The notes: generated by a model not told the origin, from the sequence alone. Numbered from the stretch's first letter, positions 10,964 through 20,168 are shown. The stretch: 64,000 nucleotides of DNA from Marinoscillum pacificum (GCF_024714495.1 NZ_JAMZMJ010000001.1:1550001-1614000); one strand, 5' to 3'. Made by a program: numbers and translations.

Positions 10964-11812
10964 TTAGTTCAAAAAAATCTTATTAGAAAAATTGATAGCT
11001 TCTTTAAAAATTAACTCATCAAGCCCAGTGGTTACCTCATTCTCATTCAAAAAATCGATAATGGTCTCGGTCGCCATGTTTCCTGTCAAATCATCCTTTG
11101 CCATAGGACATCCTCCAAAACCACGAACGGCTCCATCTATTCGCCTACAACCTCCATCAAAAGCAGCTTTCACTTTATCTTTTGCCGTTGTTGGAATAGA
11201 ATGCAAATGAGCACCAAACTCGATATGCGGAAATTTAGGAATTAAAGTTCGAAATAACGGAGATATTATTTCTGGAGTTGCAACTCCAATGGTATCTGCA
11301 AGTGAGACCACATCAATCTCCATTTCGTCCAGCCGATCCACAAACTGACCGACATAATCGATTTCGTATGGATCGCCATATGGATTACCAAAGCCCATGG
11401 ACAAATACACCACTAATGTTTTATCATCCGACTGACAGATATCCTGAATTTCTGCCAGATTATCAAACGCCGTGTCAATAGATCGATTGGTATTTCGTTG
11501 CTGAAACGTCTCCGACAATGACAATGGATAGCCCAAATACTGGATTTCCTCAAAATTGGAAGCAATCTCAGCACCTTTTACGTTTGCAACAATGGCCAAC
11601 AGCTTAGACTTAGAACTACCTAATTCCAAACCATCCAACACTTCAGCTGTATCCCGCATTTGAGGAATGGCTTTAGGCGAAACAAAACTTCCAAAATCAA
11701 TGGTATCAAAACCAACTTTCAGAAGTTTGTTGATATACTCAATCTTTAATTCCGTTGGAACAAAGTCATGCAAACCTTGCATGGCATCTCTTGGGCACTC
11801 GATGATCTTCAT
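10964..11812 (-). CDS. Hydroxymethylglutaryl-CoA lyase
   Basis: A 282-residue TIM-barrel enzyme of the HMGL-like family that splits HMG-CoA into acetyl-CoA and acetoacetate, the last step of leucine catabolism. The N-terminus has ECPRDAMQG, the form of the (G)PRDGLQ metal-site motif. The C-terminal active-site loop GFGGCPMAKDD contains the catalytic Cys, and GAHLHS gives the metal-binding histidines. The Cys loop separates it from isopropylmalate and homocitrate synthases. It lies 27 bases after metF and is followed without a gap by the SLC13 gene. Its placement in a methionine unit is unusual. Confidence 0.88.
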   Translation of the reverse strand: MKIIECPRDAMQGLHDFVPTELKIEYINKLLKVGFDTIDFGSFVSPKAIPQMRDTAEVLDGLELGSSKSKLLAIVANVKGAEIASNFEEIQYLGYPLSLSETFQQRNTNRSIDTAFDNLAEIQDICQSDDKTLVVYLSMGFGNPYGDPYEIDYVGQFVDRLDEMEIDVVSLADTIGVATPEIISPLFRTLIPKFPHIEFGAHLHSIPTTAKDKVKAAFDGGCRRIDGAVRGFGGCPMAKDDLTGNMATETIIDFLNENEVTTGLDELIFKEAINFSNKIFLN

Positions 11813-11839
11813 AGGGGTATGTTGTTTCCCGCAAAGATA

Positions 11840-12796
11840 TCAGAAAAGCGATTTGGCTATGCGCTCTACCGAATCAGACTTACCCATAGAATAATAATGA
11901 AGCACCGGTACGCCAGCTGCCATTAATTCTTTGGACTGTTTGATTCCCCATTCAATACCTACTTCCTTCACTTGCTTATTGTCTTTACACTTCTCAATCT
12001 CATTGTAAAGCTCATCAGGAATATCAATATGGAAAATACTCGGCAATACGGTCATGTGTCCCTTTGTAGTAATCGGCTTTAACCCTGGTATGATTGGCAC
12101 ATTGATTCCAGCCTCTCTACACTTATCCACAAACTCGAAATACTTCTGATTTTCAAAAAACATTTGAGTCACAATATATTCTGCCCCATTGTCCACTTTC
12201 TCCTTCAGGAACTTTAAATCAGAAGTCATATTAGGCGCTTCAAAGTGCTTCTCTGGATAACCAGCTACACCAATGCAAAAACTGGTAGGCATGGCATTTT
12301 GCAGATCTTCATCCAGGTATTGTCCTTCATTCATTCCTACCACCTGATTTACCAAATCAATGGCATAGGCATTGCCATCTGGCTCTGGTTTGAAAGTCTT
12401 CTCCTCTGCAATGGAATCTCCTCTCAGCACTAACACATTATCAATCCCCAGGAAATTCAAATCGATTAGTGCATTCTCTGTTTCCTCTTTTGTAAAGCCA
12501 CCGCAAATGATATGCGGAACAGGGTCCACGTTGTATCTATTTTTAATAGCAGCACATATTCCTACAGTACCTGGTCTTTTTCTGATCGTTTTCTTCTCCA
12601 ACAATCCATTACCACGGTTTTTGTAGACATATTCTTCTCTGTGATATGTCACATCGATGAATGGTGGATTGAATTCCATCAACGGATCAATGTGATTAAA
12701 AAGAGAATCAATACTATCACCTTTCTTAGGCGGAATGATTTCCAGGGAAAACAGAGTCTTACCCTCAGCTGCTTTTATATGTTCAGTTACCTTCAT
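11840..12796 (-). CDS. metF: 5,10-methylenetetrahydrofolate reductase
   Basis: A 318-residue FAD enzyme that reduces 5,10-methylene-THF to 5-methyl-THF, the methyl donor for MetH. The TIM-barrel shows the N-terminal SLEIIPPKKGDS with the catalytic Glu, the VTYHREE segment, and LVLRGD and TQMFFEN stretches typical of bacterial MetF. Length and start match the family. It lies 46 bases downstream of the large metH half, in the same orientation, so it should share the SAM-riboswitch transcript. Confidence 0.97.
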   Translation of the reverse strand: MKVTEHIKAAEGKTLFSLEIIPPKKGDSIDSLFNHIDPLMEFNPPFIDVTYHREEYVYKNRGNGLLEKKTIRKRPGTVGICAAIKNRYNVDPVPHIICGGFTKEETENALIDLNFLGIDNVLVLRGDSIAEEKTFKPEPDGNAYAIDLVNQVVGMNEGQYLDEDLQNAMPTSFCIGVAGYPEKHFEAPNMTSDLKFLKEKVDNGAEYIVTQMFFENQKYFEFVDKCREAGINVPIIPGLKPITTKGHMTVLPSIFHIDIPDELYNEIEKCKDNKQVKEVGIEWGIKQSKELMAAGVPVLHYYSMGKSDSVERIAKSLF

Positions 12797-12842
12797 TTTA
12801 TTATTGGTTCGGGGTGCCTAATGAATGGGTAATGTTGTCTGT

Positions 12843-15515
12843 TTACTTATATCCTAAATTTGGAGCCAACCATCTTTCGATCATTTCTTTGTCCATGCTT
12901 TTACGCTTGGTGTAGTCATCTATTTGATCTTCATACACTTTTCCTAGGCCAAAATACTTTGACTCAGGATGAGAAAAATAGAAGCCACTTACAGATGATG
13001 CAGGATACATTGCCATGCTTTCCGTTAATTCGACACCAATGCTTTTCTCTGCCTCAAGTAATTCAAATAGGATTGGTTTTTCCGTATGATCGGGACAGGC
13101 AGGATAACCAGGAGCTGGTCGAATCCCTTCATATTTTTCTTTGATCAAAGACTCATTATCCAATATTTCCTCAGACGCGTATCCCCAAATCTCCTTTCGC
13201 ACTTTTTCATGCATCATTTCTGCCAATGCTTCCGCAAAACGATCCGCAATAGCTTTTACCAGAATAGAATTGTAGTCGTCATGATCTTCTTCGTAAGCTT
13301 TAGCCAGTTCATGTGCGCCAAAAATAGATACTGCAAAACCACCTAAATGATCTTGTTTTCCTGTTTCTTTTGGTGCAATAAAGTCAGCCAAACTCATATT
13401 TGGAAGATTGCTACCTTTTTTACCTTGCTGACGTAGGAAATGGAACTTTGTACCATTTTCCAGCACCACATCCTCTCCTTCAGCTACTGCAGGCCATAAC
13501 CCAACAACCGCTTTCGCTACCAATTTCTTATCAGCAATAAGCTGATCAATCATCACATTGGCGTCATCGTACAGCTTCTTGGCTTCCTTCCCTACTGTGG
13601 GATTTTCGAAGATGTTAGGAAACTTCCCTTTTAACATCCAGGTGTTGAAGAATGGAGTCCAATCAATGTATTTCCTGATTTCTTCCAGATCAACATCATC
13701 AAAAACCTTAATCCCGACATGATTTGGAGTTGTTGGCTCAAATGCTGACCAATCTATCTTCGTCCTATTATTGCAAGCTGCTTTGAATGAGACATGAGCC
13801 TTTTCAGATCGTCTATTCTCATGATCTTCACGAAGTTGATCGTATTCACCTTTTACATTGGCAACCAGAGCATCTTTCTTGGTTCCTAACAAATCAGAGG
13901 CAACCCCAACACTCTTGGATGCATCCAACACATGAATGGCTGGACCTGAGTATTTCGGAGCTATTTTCACAGCAGTGTGAACCCTACTCGTAGTAGCTCC
14001 ACCAATTAGTAAAGGTGTACTAAGCTTTCTACGCTCCATCTCTTCTGCCACATGAACCATCTCATCTAGAGAAGGCGTGATCAAGCCACTCAAACCGATT
14101 ATATCGGCACCAACCTTAGCCGCTTCATCCAATATCTTCTCAGCAGGCACCATTACCCCTAGGTCAACGATATCATAGTTGTTACAGGCCAAAACAACAC
14201 CCACGATATTCTTTCCAATATCATGCACATCTCCCTTCACAGTAGCTAAGAGTATTTTTCCTTTGGAGCTCATCTCTGCCCCTGAAAGTCTCTTCTCTTC
14301 TTCCAAATAAGGAATTAGATAAGCTACTGACTTCTTCATTACTCGGGCACTCTTTACCACCTGAGGCAGGAACATTTTACCCGCTCCAAACAAGTCACCT
14401 ACCACGTTCATTCCATCCATCAGTGGACCTTCAATCACATGAAGTGGACGATCGTACTTTTGGCGTGCTTCTTCGGTATCTTCTTCTATGTAATCAACAA
14501 TACCTTTTACCAGGGCATGCTTCAAGCGCTCTTCAACAGTGGTTTTACGCCATTCGTTATCTTCTACCTTAACTTTACCAGAACCTTTAACCTTCTCAGC
14601 AAAAGCTAACAATCGCTCAGTAGCATCTGATCGTCTGTTGAGTAATACATCCTCAACATGCTCCAACAAATCCTTAGGAATCTCATCGTATACCTCGATC
14701 ATTCCGGCATTCACAATACCCATATCCATTCCCGACTGAATGCCATGATATAGAAATGCTGAGTGCATCGCTTCACGAACTGCATTATTCCCTCGGAAAG
14801 AAAATGAAACGTTACTTACTCCACCACTTACTTTAGCACCAGGGAGGTTTTCTTTGATCCATTTCGTTGCTTTGAAGAAGTCTACCGCATAATTATCGTG
14901 CTCTGATATACCTGTAGCGACAGGGAAAATATTCGGATCGAAAATGATATCTGCCGGATTGAAACCAACCGTATCCACTAAAAGATCATAGGAACGTTTA
15001 CAGATCTCAATTCTTCGTTCATAGGTATCCGCCTGTCCATTTTCATCGAACGCCATCACCACCACAGCAGCACCATACTGGCGAACCTTATTAGCTTGAT
15101 ACAAGAAAGGTTCTTCACCTTCTTTCAAGGAAATAGAATTGACAACTCCTTTACCTTGAATGCACTGCAATCCTGCTTCAATGATGTCCCATTTTGAAGA
15201 GTCAATCATGATTGGAATGCGAGCAATTTCTGGCTCTGATGCGATCAGGTTGAGGAACTTAACCATGGCAGCTTTGCCATCCAGCATTCCTTCGTCCATG
15301 TTGACATCCAAAATCTGCGCACCACTTCGCACCTGATCCAAAGCAACCTCTAATGCCGTATCGTATTGCTCTTCAAGGATCAATCGCTTGAAACGTGCGG
15401 AACCAGTCACGTTAGTACGCTCACCAACATTGACGAAGTTTGATTCTGCAGTTACAACCAAAGGTTCAAGGCCCGATAATCTCAATATATAGTCAGTATT
15501 CAGTTTTTCGCTCAT
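12843..15515 (-). CDS. metH: Methionine synthase, folate/cobalamin/activation half of split MetH
   Basis: An 890-residue protein with the C-terminal three modules of cobalamin-dependent methionine synthase. The pterin-binding domain starts at once ([12 protein letters not shown]). The B12 cap and Rossmann-like cobalamin domain contain the His ligand motif DVHDIGKN. The last part is the SAM-dependent activation domain, with [12 protein letters not shown]. The homocysteine module is missing here and is encoded separately at 15963-16979. The start is taken at the ATG reading MSEKLN; a TTG seven codons upstream is possible but less likely. It lies 29 bases after the QueF-like gene. Confidence 0.96.
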   Translation of the reverse strand: MSEKLNTDYILRLSGLEPLVVTAESNFVNVGERTNVTGSARFKRLILEEQYDTALEVALDQVRSGAQILDVNMDEGMLDGKAAMVKFLNLIASEPEIARIPIMIDSSKWDIIEAGLQCIQGKGVVNSISLKEGEEPFLYQANKVRQYGAAVVVMAFDENGQADTYERRIEICKRSYDLLVDTVGFNPADIIFDPNIFPVATGISEHDNYAVDFFKATKWIKENLPGAKVSGGVSNVSFSFRGNNAVREAMHSAFLYHGIQSGMDMGIVNAGMIEVYDEIPKDLLEHVEDVLLNRRSDATERLLAFAEKVKGSGKVKVEDNEWRKTTVEERLKHALVKGIVDYIEEDTEEARQKYDRPLHVIEGPLMDGMNVVGDLFGAGKMFLPQVVKSARVMKKSVAYLIPYLEEEKRLSGAEMSSKGKILLATVKGDVHDIGKNIVGVVLACNNYDIVDLGVMVPAEKILDEAAKVGADIIGLSGLITPSLDEMVHVAEEMERRKLSTPLLIGGATTSRVHTAVKIAPKYSGPAIHVLDASKSVGVASDLLGTKKDALVANVKGEYDQLREDHENRRSEKAHVSFKAACNNRTKIDWSAFEPTTPNHVGIKVFDDVDLEEIRKYIDWTPFFNTWMLKGKFPNIFENPTVGKEAKKLYDDANVMIDQLIADKKLVAKAVVGLWPAVAEGEDVVLENGTKFHFLRQQGKKGSNLPNMSLADFIAPKETGKQDHLGGFAVSIFGAHELAKAYEEDHDDYNSILVKAIADRFAEALAEMMHEKVRKEIWGYASEEILDNESLIKEKYEGIRPAPGYPACPDHTEKPILFELLEAEKSIGVELTESMAMYPASSVSGFYFSHPESKYFGLGKVYEDQIDDYTKRKSMDKEMIERWLAPNLGYK

Positions 15516-15544
15516 TAAATCGTTCTCTACTTCCAATCACCAGA

Positions 15545-15982
15545 TTACATCAAGACTTGCCAGTTATCGTCTGTACCACCATTAGCCCAGTCCGAGTACT
15601 TTTCTTCTCCTCCTCTTACTTTCCAGTCAGAGTCAATAGTCAATCTTGAACTGATTCCTCCACGAGGGTTACAGTTCATCACAATACGCAAACGATCAGG
15701 TCCATAAACCTCCATCAGGTGATCATAGAAGATATTGATCAATCGCTCATAAGAAACCGTGATGTTTCTCAACTGAAACACATATTGTTTCAAGGATTTC
15801 AATTCGATAATTTTACCTTTTGGATAGAATGTCAAATAAACATTCGCAAAATCAGGCTGCTCCTTTACTCCAAGAAAAGTGAATTCCGGAATCTTGATTT
15901 TGATTTCGTAAGCTTCTTTTGATGGATTAGGTATTGCTTTTAAAATTCCTTTATCGATAGCATCATACAGTTGCGTGGACAT
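15545..15982 (-). CDS. QueF-like T-fold protein lacking the catalytic Cys
   Basis: A 145-residue protein clearly related to QueF (preQ0 reductase, T-fold), but not a normal one. Family motifs are visible: PEFT (32-35), QPDFA (42-46, with the acid Asp44), ELKSLK (60-65), RN (72-73), Glu79 where QueF has its substrate-anchoring Glu, and NPRGGIS (105-111). In QueF the segment after PEFT is SLC, with the Cys that attacks the nitrile; here it is FLG, one residue shorter, so the nucleophile is gone. The His before the anchoring Glu is Tyr. The only Cys is at 104, just before NPRGG. The start is the ATG 20 bases inside the upstream metH half; a start 14 codons earlier is less likely. It lies between two metH halves, so I infer a ligand-binding or new role, not preQ1 synthesis. 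Confidence 0.82.
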   Translation of the reverse strand: MSTQLYDAIDKGILKAIPNPSKEAYEIKIKIPEFTFLGVKEQPDFANVYLTFYPKGKIIELKSLKQYVFQLRNITVSYERLINIFYDHLMEVYGPDRLRIVMNCNPRGGISSRLTIDSDWKVRGGEEKYSDWANGGTDDNWQVLM

Positions 15983-16979
15983 TGTCGATCTTTCTAGGTT
16001 TATACTTGGCCGCTCGCGCAGCAATTTCTTTTATATGTTCTGGAGTAGTTCCGCAGCACCCTCCCAGGATATTGACATAACTCGACTGAAGGTATTCTTC
16101 TACCTGATCTCCCATTTCTGATGGTGTCTGGTCATATTCTCCAAACTCATTAGGTAAACCAGCATTTGGGTGAGCACTCACCAAGAAATTAGCCTTTTCA
16201 GAAAGCGTCTGAAGATATGGTCTCAACTGACTCGCTCCCAGTGCACAATTCAAGCCAACACTCAACAAAGGCATGTGTGAAATGGAAATCAAGAAAGCTT
16301 CTGTTGTTTGTCCTGACAAAGTTCGTCCTGATGCATCAGTAATCGTTCCAGACACCATAATAGGCACCTTCACCCCTCTATCAGCACACTCTTCATCAAT
16401 AGCCATCAAAGCTGCCTTGGCATTCAACGTATCGAATACGGTCTCTACCAACAAGATGTCAGAACCGCCTTCCAACAATGCTCTGACTTGCAGGCGATAC
16501 GCATCTTTCAGCTGATCGAACGTAACCGCTCTATAACCCGGATCATTCACATCTGGAGACAAAGAAGCAGTTCTATTGGTTGGTCCAATGGAACCCGCCA
16601 CAAAGCGAGGTTTGTTTGGCTCTTTAGCAGTAAACTCATCCGCTACTTCTCTTGCGATTTTAGCAGACTCATAATTGATTTTATAAACCCAATACTCCGT
16701 ATCTAACCCATAATCCGCCTGAGCGATGGTAGTACCGCTGAAGGTATTGGTTTCCACAATATCCGCTCCTGCTTCAAAATACAAAGCATGGATTTCTTTG
16801 ATGATATCTGGTCTGGTAAATGACAATAGATCATTATTTCCCTTCAATGGAGATGGGTGATCTTTCAACTCATCATTTCTAAAGTCTTCTTCTGTGAGTT
16901 TATGGCGTTGGATCATGGTACCCATAGCCCCATCCAAAACCAATACTCGCTCCTCCGCTATTTCTAGTAGCTTGCTCAT
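15963..16979 (-). CDS. metH: Methionine synthase, homocysteine-methyltransferase half of split MetH
   Basis: A 338-residue homocysteine S-methyltransferase module (TIM barrel with zinc). The N-terminus [10 protein letters not shown] is the classic MetH start. Zinc ligands are supplied by the Cys of GLNCALG and the pair in [10 protein letters not shown] near the end. In most bacteria this is the first domain of a protein of about 1200 residues; here it is a free protein followed by the QueF-like gene, then the remaining modules. It is the first gene after the SAM-I riboswitch. Together the two halves carry all four MetH modules. Confidence 0.95.
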   Translation of the reverse strand: MSKLLEIAEERVLVLDGAMGTMIQRHKLTEEDFRNDELKDHPSPLKGNNDLLSFTRPDIIKEIHALYFEAGADIVETNTFSGTTIAQADYGLDTEYWVYKINYESAKIAREVADEFTAKEPNKPRFVAGSIGPTNRTASLSPDVNDPGYRAVTFDQLKDAYRLQVRALLEGGSDILLVETVFDTLNAKAALMAIDEECADRGVKVPIMVSGTITDASGRTLSGQTTEAFLISISHMPLLSVGLNCALGASQLRPYLQTLSEKANFLVSAHPNAGLPNEFGEYDQTPSEMGDQVEEYLQSSYVNILGGCCGTTPEHIKEIAARAAKYKPRKIDNVHATV

Positions 16980-17031
16980 TTCACGTTTAGTTTAGCACAT
17001 TTAGGGAGAAAGGATACTTTGTATGGATCAA

Positions 17032-17150
17032 CTTATCTCTTCATGACACTATGGTCATGATGGGAATTGGCACCGAAATCCTGACTTGAACGCCAGAAAA
17101 GGTTGCCAAGGCTTCATAGGGCCCAATCCCTCAGCCTTTCTCGATAAATG
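17032..17150 (-). promoter_or_regulatory. SAM-I (S-box) riboswitch
   Basis: The minus strand carries the S-box core almost unchanged. It reads, in order, TTATCGAGAAAGG, GAGGGATTGGGCCCTATGA, GCCTTGGCAACC and GGTGCCAATTCC. P1 closes between TTATC near 17147 and GATAAG near 17035. The last helix is a seven-base perfect stem, TCATGAC with GTCATGA (17041-17060). The ATG of metH-N is 52 bases beyond the aptamer. No terminator with a T-run is visible in that spacer, so control is perhaps at translation start or by a weak fold. High SAM should switch off the six-gene unit. Confidence 0.95.
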
Positions 17151-17156
17151 TGGTTG

Positions 17157-17164
17157 CAAATATA
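17157..17164 (-). promoter_or_regulatory. Bacteroidota -7 element before the SAM riboswitch
   Basis: TATATTTG on the minus strand matches the phylum -7 consensus TAnnTTTG and lies seven bases before the first P1 base of the riboswitch, where transcription should begin. No clear -33 TTTG was found. Confidence 0.55.
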
Positions 17165-17236
17165 CACGCCAATCTATAGAATAAAAATCCAGTTTTATCA
17201 GTTCCCCACGTTCTAAAAAATTAATTTTACCCAAGC

Positions 17237-18142
17237 ATGAAATTAGCCGCAATAGACATTGGTTCGAATGCCATCCGACTGCAGGTCACCAAGGTGATTG
17301 AATACGAGAAACTGATCACTTTTAAAAAATTGCAATATGTCCGCTTCCCACTACGGCTGGGCCAGGATGTGTTTACCAACAAAATGATCAGCCCACACAA
17401 TCAGGAACGATTTATCAAGTTGATGACGGCTTACAAAAACCTTATGGACCTCTATGAAGTGGATCATTACTTCGGGTGTGCAACTTCGGCCATGCGCGAA
17501 TCCAAAAACGGCAAAGAATTGGTTCAACGAACCTTGGATGAAGTAGGCATAAAAATCAATATCATCTCCGGATTGAGAGAAGCTGAAATGATCAACTCGG
17601 TCATCAGCCTGGATCTGGATGATAAAATCTATTTACACATAGATGTAGGTGGCGGTAGTACAGAACTTAACTTCTACTACAAGCAACAAAAGGTGGCTTC
17701 GAAATCATTCAAAATTGGCTCAGTGAGAAACTTGCAGCATCATGACTCACCAAAAGTCTGGAAGGAAATAACAAAATGGGTGAAAGATGAACTTTATGGT
17801 CACAAGGAGAAAGTAACGGCGATTGGTACAGGTGGAAACATCAACAAGATTTATGAACTATCTCCACGCGCTTCGAAACGTAAAATTTCTCTCGAAAACA
17901 TCATGCGGGTGCAGGATTATCTCAGAAACCTTACACTGGAAGAACGACTCAATAGATTACAATTGAACCCTGACCGTGCGGACGTCATTGTTCCAGCATC
18001 AGAGATCTATGTGCATGCAATGAAAGCTGCCAAATCAAAAACCATGTTGGTACCAGATGTTGGGCTCAAAGATGGTATTAACTATTACCTGTTTGATAAA
18101 TATTATCCAAGCAGAGGAAAAATCTTCGTTAAAAACAGCTAA
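17237..18142 (+). CDS. Ppx/GppA-family phosphatase
   Basis: A 301-residue protein of the exopolyphosphatase / pppGpp phosphatase family (ASKHA fold). It opens with AAIDIGSNAIRL, the phosphate-1 loop, has GCATSAMRE and LREAEM in the middle, and DVGGGSTEL as the second phosphate loop, then IGTGGN. It has only the core fold; the C-terminal HD-like domain of long Ppx proteins is absent. It is divergent from the methionine unit. Whether polyphosphate or pppGpp is the substrate cannot be told from the sequence. Confidence 0.92.
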   Translation: MKLAAIDIGSNAIRLQVTKVIEYEKLITFKKLQYVRFPLRLGQDVFTNKMISPHNQERFIKLMTAYKNLMDLYEVDHYFGCATSAMRESKNGKELVQRTLDEVGIKINIISGLREAEMINSVISLDLDDKIYLHIDVGGGSTELNFYYKQQKVASKSFKIGSVRNLQHHDSPKVWKEITKWVKDELYGHKEKVTAIGTGGNINKIYELSPRASKRKISLENIMRVQDYLRNLTLEERLNRLQLNPDRADVIVPASEIYVHAMKAAKSKTMLVPDVGLKDGINYYLFDKYYPSRGKIFVKNS

Positions 18143-18178
18143 GTCGTAATTCGACTTCATTCAATAAACAACTTAATT

Positions 18179-18409
18179 ATGACGATAGTAGAAATAATTG
18201 GATGGCTTGGTGCCGGACTGCTTTTATTAGGCTTCTCACTGAACCTCTTTCATGTCATCACGGCCAAATCCAGAACCTACTTATTATTGAACCTGTTTTC
18301 GTCAGCTATGCTGCTGTACAATGCCTATATGAATGGGGCATTCCCGTTTGTAGTAGTTAATTCTGTGTGGGTGATCTTCTCTGCTTACCAACTGGTCAGA
18401 AACAAATGA
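18179..18409 (+). CDS. CBU_0592-type small membrane protein
   Basis: A 76-residue protein with three predicted membrane helices. It resembles the CBU_0592 family, whose members have the pattern GWLGAGLLLLGF at the start and a polar loop between helices. Function is unknown in the family. It lies 36 bases after the Ppx/GppA gene in the same direction. Confidence 0.75.
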   Translation: MTIVEIIGWLGAGLLLLGFSLNLFHVITAKSRTYLLLNLFSSAMLLYNAYMNGAFPFVVVNSVWVIFSAYQLVRNK

Positions 18410-18444
18410 ATACCGAGCAGGTTTAAATAGGTAACTTTAAACCT

Positions 18445-19188
18445 ATGGACAAAGACCTGAATCTGGCCGTTCTTATAGACGGTGACAATATACCCTCTGC
18501 ATACGTAAAGGAAATGATGGAAGAGATTGCTAAATATGGCAACCCCTCCATTCGACGCATTTATGGAGACTGGACCAAACCGAATCTCTCCAAATGGAAG
18601 AATATGCTGCTGGAAAATGCCATTACCCCTATCCAGCAATATGCATACACTGCAGGTAAAAATGCCACAGACTCAGCGATGATCATTGATGCTATGGATA
18701 TTTTATATTCTGGCAAAGTAGAGGGCTTTTGTTTGGTATCCAGCGATAGTGACTTTACCCGACTGGCCACCCGCTTGCGAGAAGCTGGAATGCGTGTGAT
18801 TGGTATTGGTGAAAAGAAAACGCCAGAGCCATTTATCGTGGCATGTGATCGATTTATCTACATAGAGATCCTAAAGAAGAACGAAGAGAAGGAATCTCCT
18901 AATTCCAAAACCGCCAACTCCAAAAAGAATGATGTAGATAAGATTGGCGCTAAAACCATTCGTTTGATCAGTGCAACCATTTCTGATTGTGCAGACGATG
19001 ATGGCTGGGCGTTTATGGGTGATGTAGGGAGTTTGCTTCAGAAAAAACAACCGAACTTTGATTCCAGAAATTATGGATTTCAAAAGCTGACGCCTATGAT
19101 CAGCTCGATTTCAAAATTCGAAATAGAGCAACGTGAAAATCAAAAAGGAGGAAAGTACAAACTGATTTATGTGAGAAATAAGGAGTAG
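18445..19188 (+). CDS. NYN-domain protein (LabA/MARF1-like) with C-terminal LOTUS region
   Basis: A 247-residue protein. Residues about 6-145 form a NYN domain, a PIN-like nuclease fold, with the acidic residues AVLIDGDNIP (Asp12, Asp14), a central TDSAMIIDAMD and VSSDSDFTRLA, as expected for metal-dependent RNA cleavage. A low-complexity Lys/Asn/Ser linker of about 20 residues follows. The last 75 residues look like an OST-HTH/LOTUS fold, which binds RNA, including G-quadruplex RNA in studied cases. The architecture is widespread in bacteria and the natural substrate is unknown. It is convergent with the YefM-like antitoxin gene, 25 bases apart. Confidence 0.85.
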   Translation: MDKDLNLAVLIDGDNIPSAYVKEMMEEIAKYGNPSIRRIYGDWTKPNLSKWKNMLLENAITPIQQYAYTAGKNATDSAMIIDAMDILYSGKVEGFCLVSSDSDFTRLATRLREAGMRVIGIGEKKTPEPFIVACDRFIYIEILKKNEEKESPNSKTANSKKNDVDKIGAKTIRLISATISDCADDDGWAFMGDVGSLLQKKQPNFDSRNYGFQKLTPMISSISKFEIEQRENQKGGKYKLIYVRNKE

Positions 19189-19213
19189 GGAATTGCAAAC
19201 AAAACCACTCTAC

Positions 19214-19474
19214 CTATTTAAGAAAATCCTCGCTTCCATGTAATTTTTTCTTAGCAGAATTCATCTGATCAATTGACGCGAAGAGTCTTTTCGCATTTGC
19301 TCGTGTTCCAAGTAAGTACAGGGTTTCCATTATGGAATTATACTCATCTAAAGACATCAACACTGAGGACTTACATGATCTGTTGGTGATTCTCATTCGA
19401 GAATTTTCTTTTTCGACTTTGTCCAGATAGTCTTCAAGGTTATCACGAAATAAAGAAAAGTTAACTTCAGTCAT
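19214..19474 (-). CDS. Orphan YefM/Phd-family antitoxin
   Basis: An 86-residue protein very like YefM antitoxins: a short N-terminal dimerisation and DNA-binding part, then RITNRSCKSSVLMSLDEYNS and ETLYLL, ending in a motif like ANAKRLFASID. In YefM-YoeB systems the toxin gene lies directly downstream of the antitoxin. Here only 25 bases remain before the convergent NYN gene, so no YoeB toxin is present on either side. The C-terminal toxin-binding tail appears intact. It may be an antitoxin kept after toxin loss, an anti-addiction gene, or a free repressor. Confidence 0.82.
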   Translation of the reverse strand: MTEVNFSLFRDNLEDYLDKVEKENSRMRITNRSCKSSVLMSLDEYNSIMETLYLLGTRANAKRLFASIDQMNSAKKKLHGSEDFLK

Positions 19475-19580
19475 CTGATTAGCAATTAATTAGGGTCCAT
19501 AAATATAAATAGTTAATCAATTGGCTTTAACTCACTAGCCGTGCGCCAAAAGGGAGGACAATAAATTTTCATCTAAAAAC

Positions 19581-20066
19581 CTACCTCCACGACATCTTCA
19601 AGATCTGAATATCGTCATTGGATTCTACACGAAACCACTTCACTCCTTTGCCGCCGAAATTGGTCACGGCGAAGTAATAGGCTCCGGTCCAGTAGAAGTT
19701 GGCGCTCCGAAGAATTAACTTGAAGAGCACGTCGGCTTCTTTCTTGCTGATGTCGATTTCTTCTTTGTACTGGTAAATGACGTCATGCACCATGGAAGCA
19801 TAATAGGTTATTGGTTTCTCTGTTTCGTAATCCAATCGACCATCGGGAGTACCAATGATCATGTCCAGCCATTCTTTTTTAGGAGTGCAACCATCCCACG
19901 CATAGCCGGATTTGTGACTTCCCAGAATGGTCATTTTACCCGATGGCTCTACTTTGAAAAACTCGGTTTCGAATGTTCTACCAGTAATATTGGTTTCTAT
20001 CCACACATCATCACGATGCACGAACTTGTAGACCTTTTTAGGAATGCTAGAGGACCTTTGAGGCAT
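19581..20066 (-). CDS. DUF1353-like protein
   Basis: A 161-residue protein without signal peptide. The region SGYAWDGCTPK, followed by a conserved segment ASMVHDVIYQY and SKKEADVLF, resembles DUF1353 proteins, often phage-encoded or found on mobile DNA, of unknown function. The HD pair in VHD and the later acidic residue may form a metal site, but this is inference. It stands alone between the orphan antitoxin and a repeat-rich spacer. The resemblance is from pattern reading only. Confidence 0.55.
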   Translation of the reverse strand: MPQRSSSIPKKVYKFVHRDDVWIETNITGRTFETEFFKVEPSGKMTILGSHKSGYAWDGCTPKKEWLDMIIGTPDGRLDYETEKPITYYASMVHDVIYQYKEEIDISKKEADVLFKLILRSANFYWTGAYYFAVTNFGGKGVKWFRVESNDDIQILKMSWR

Positions 20067-20120
20067 GAGCGTTAAGTTTGGTTTTCAATTCATGAAGTTC
20101 TTAACTTTTGAATTCCCTGT

Positions 20121-20144
20121 AAATACCCCATTTCGGGTATTTTG
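20121..20144. repeat. REP-like hairpin, copy 1
   Basis: AATACCC and GGGTATT form a seven-base perfect stem around a six-base loop, followed by TTG. A copy with 21 of 23 bases identical lies at 21931-21953 beside the decayed REP-associated transposase. Both are intergenic. Confidence 0.7.
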
Positions 20145-20168
20145 TGAGTAACGTTTTTGTTTAATCAA

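Noticed and set aside
15545-16024. Calling the gene a normal queF
   Set aside because: The SLC nucleophile motif is FLG with one residue deleted, so the reaction chemistry is missing even though the fold is clear.
17055-17252. A 65-codon frame on the minus strand before metH
   Set aside because: It lies inside the SAM-I riboswitch; the conserved RNA core explains the sequence, and the frame has no protein-like pattern.
18445-19474. NYN protein and YefM-like antitoxin as a toxin-antitoxin pair
   Set aside because: They are convergent, not in one operon, and the NYN-LOTUS architecture is common without such partners.
19581-20066. Prophage remnant signalled by the DUF1353-like gene
   Set aside because: No other phage gene, integrase or attachment site is nearby.
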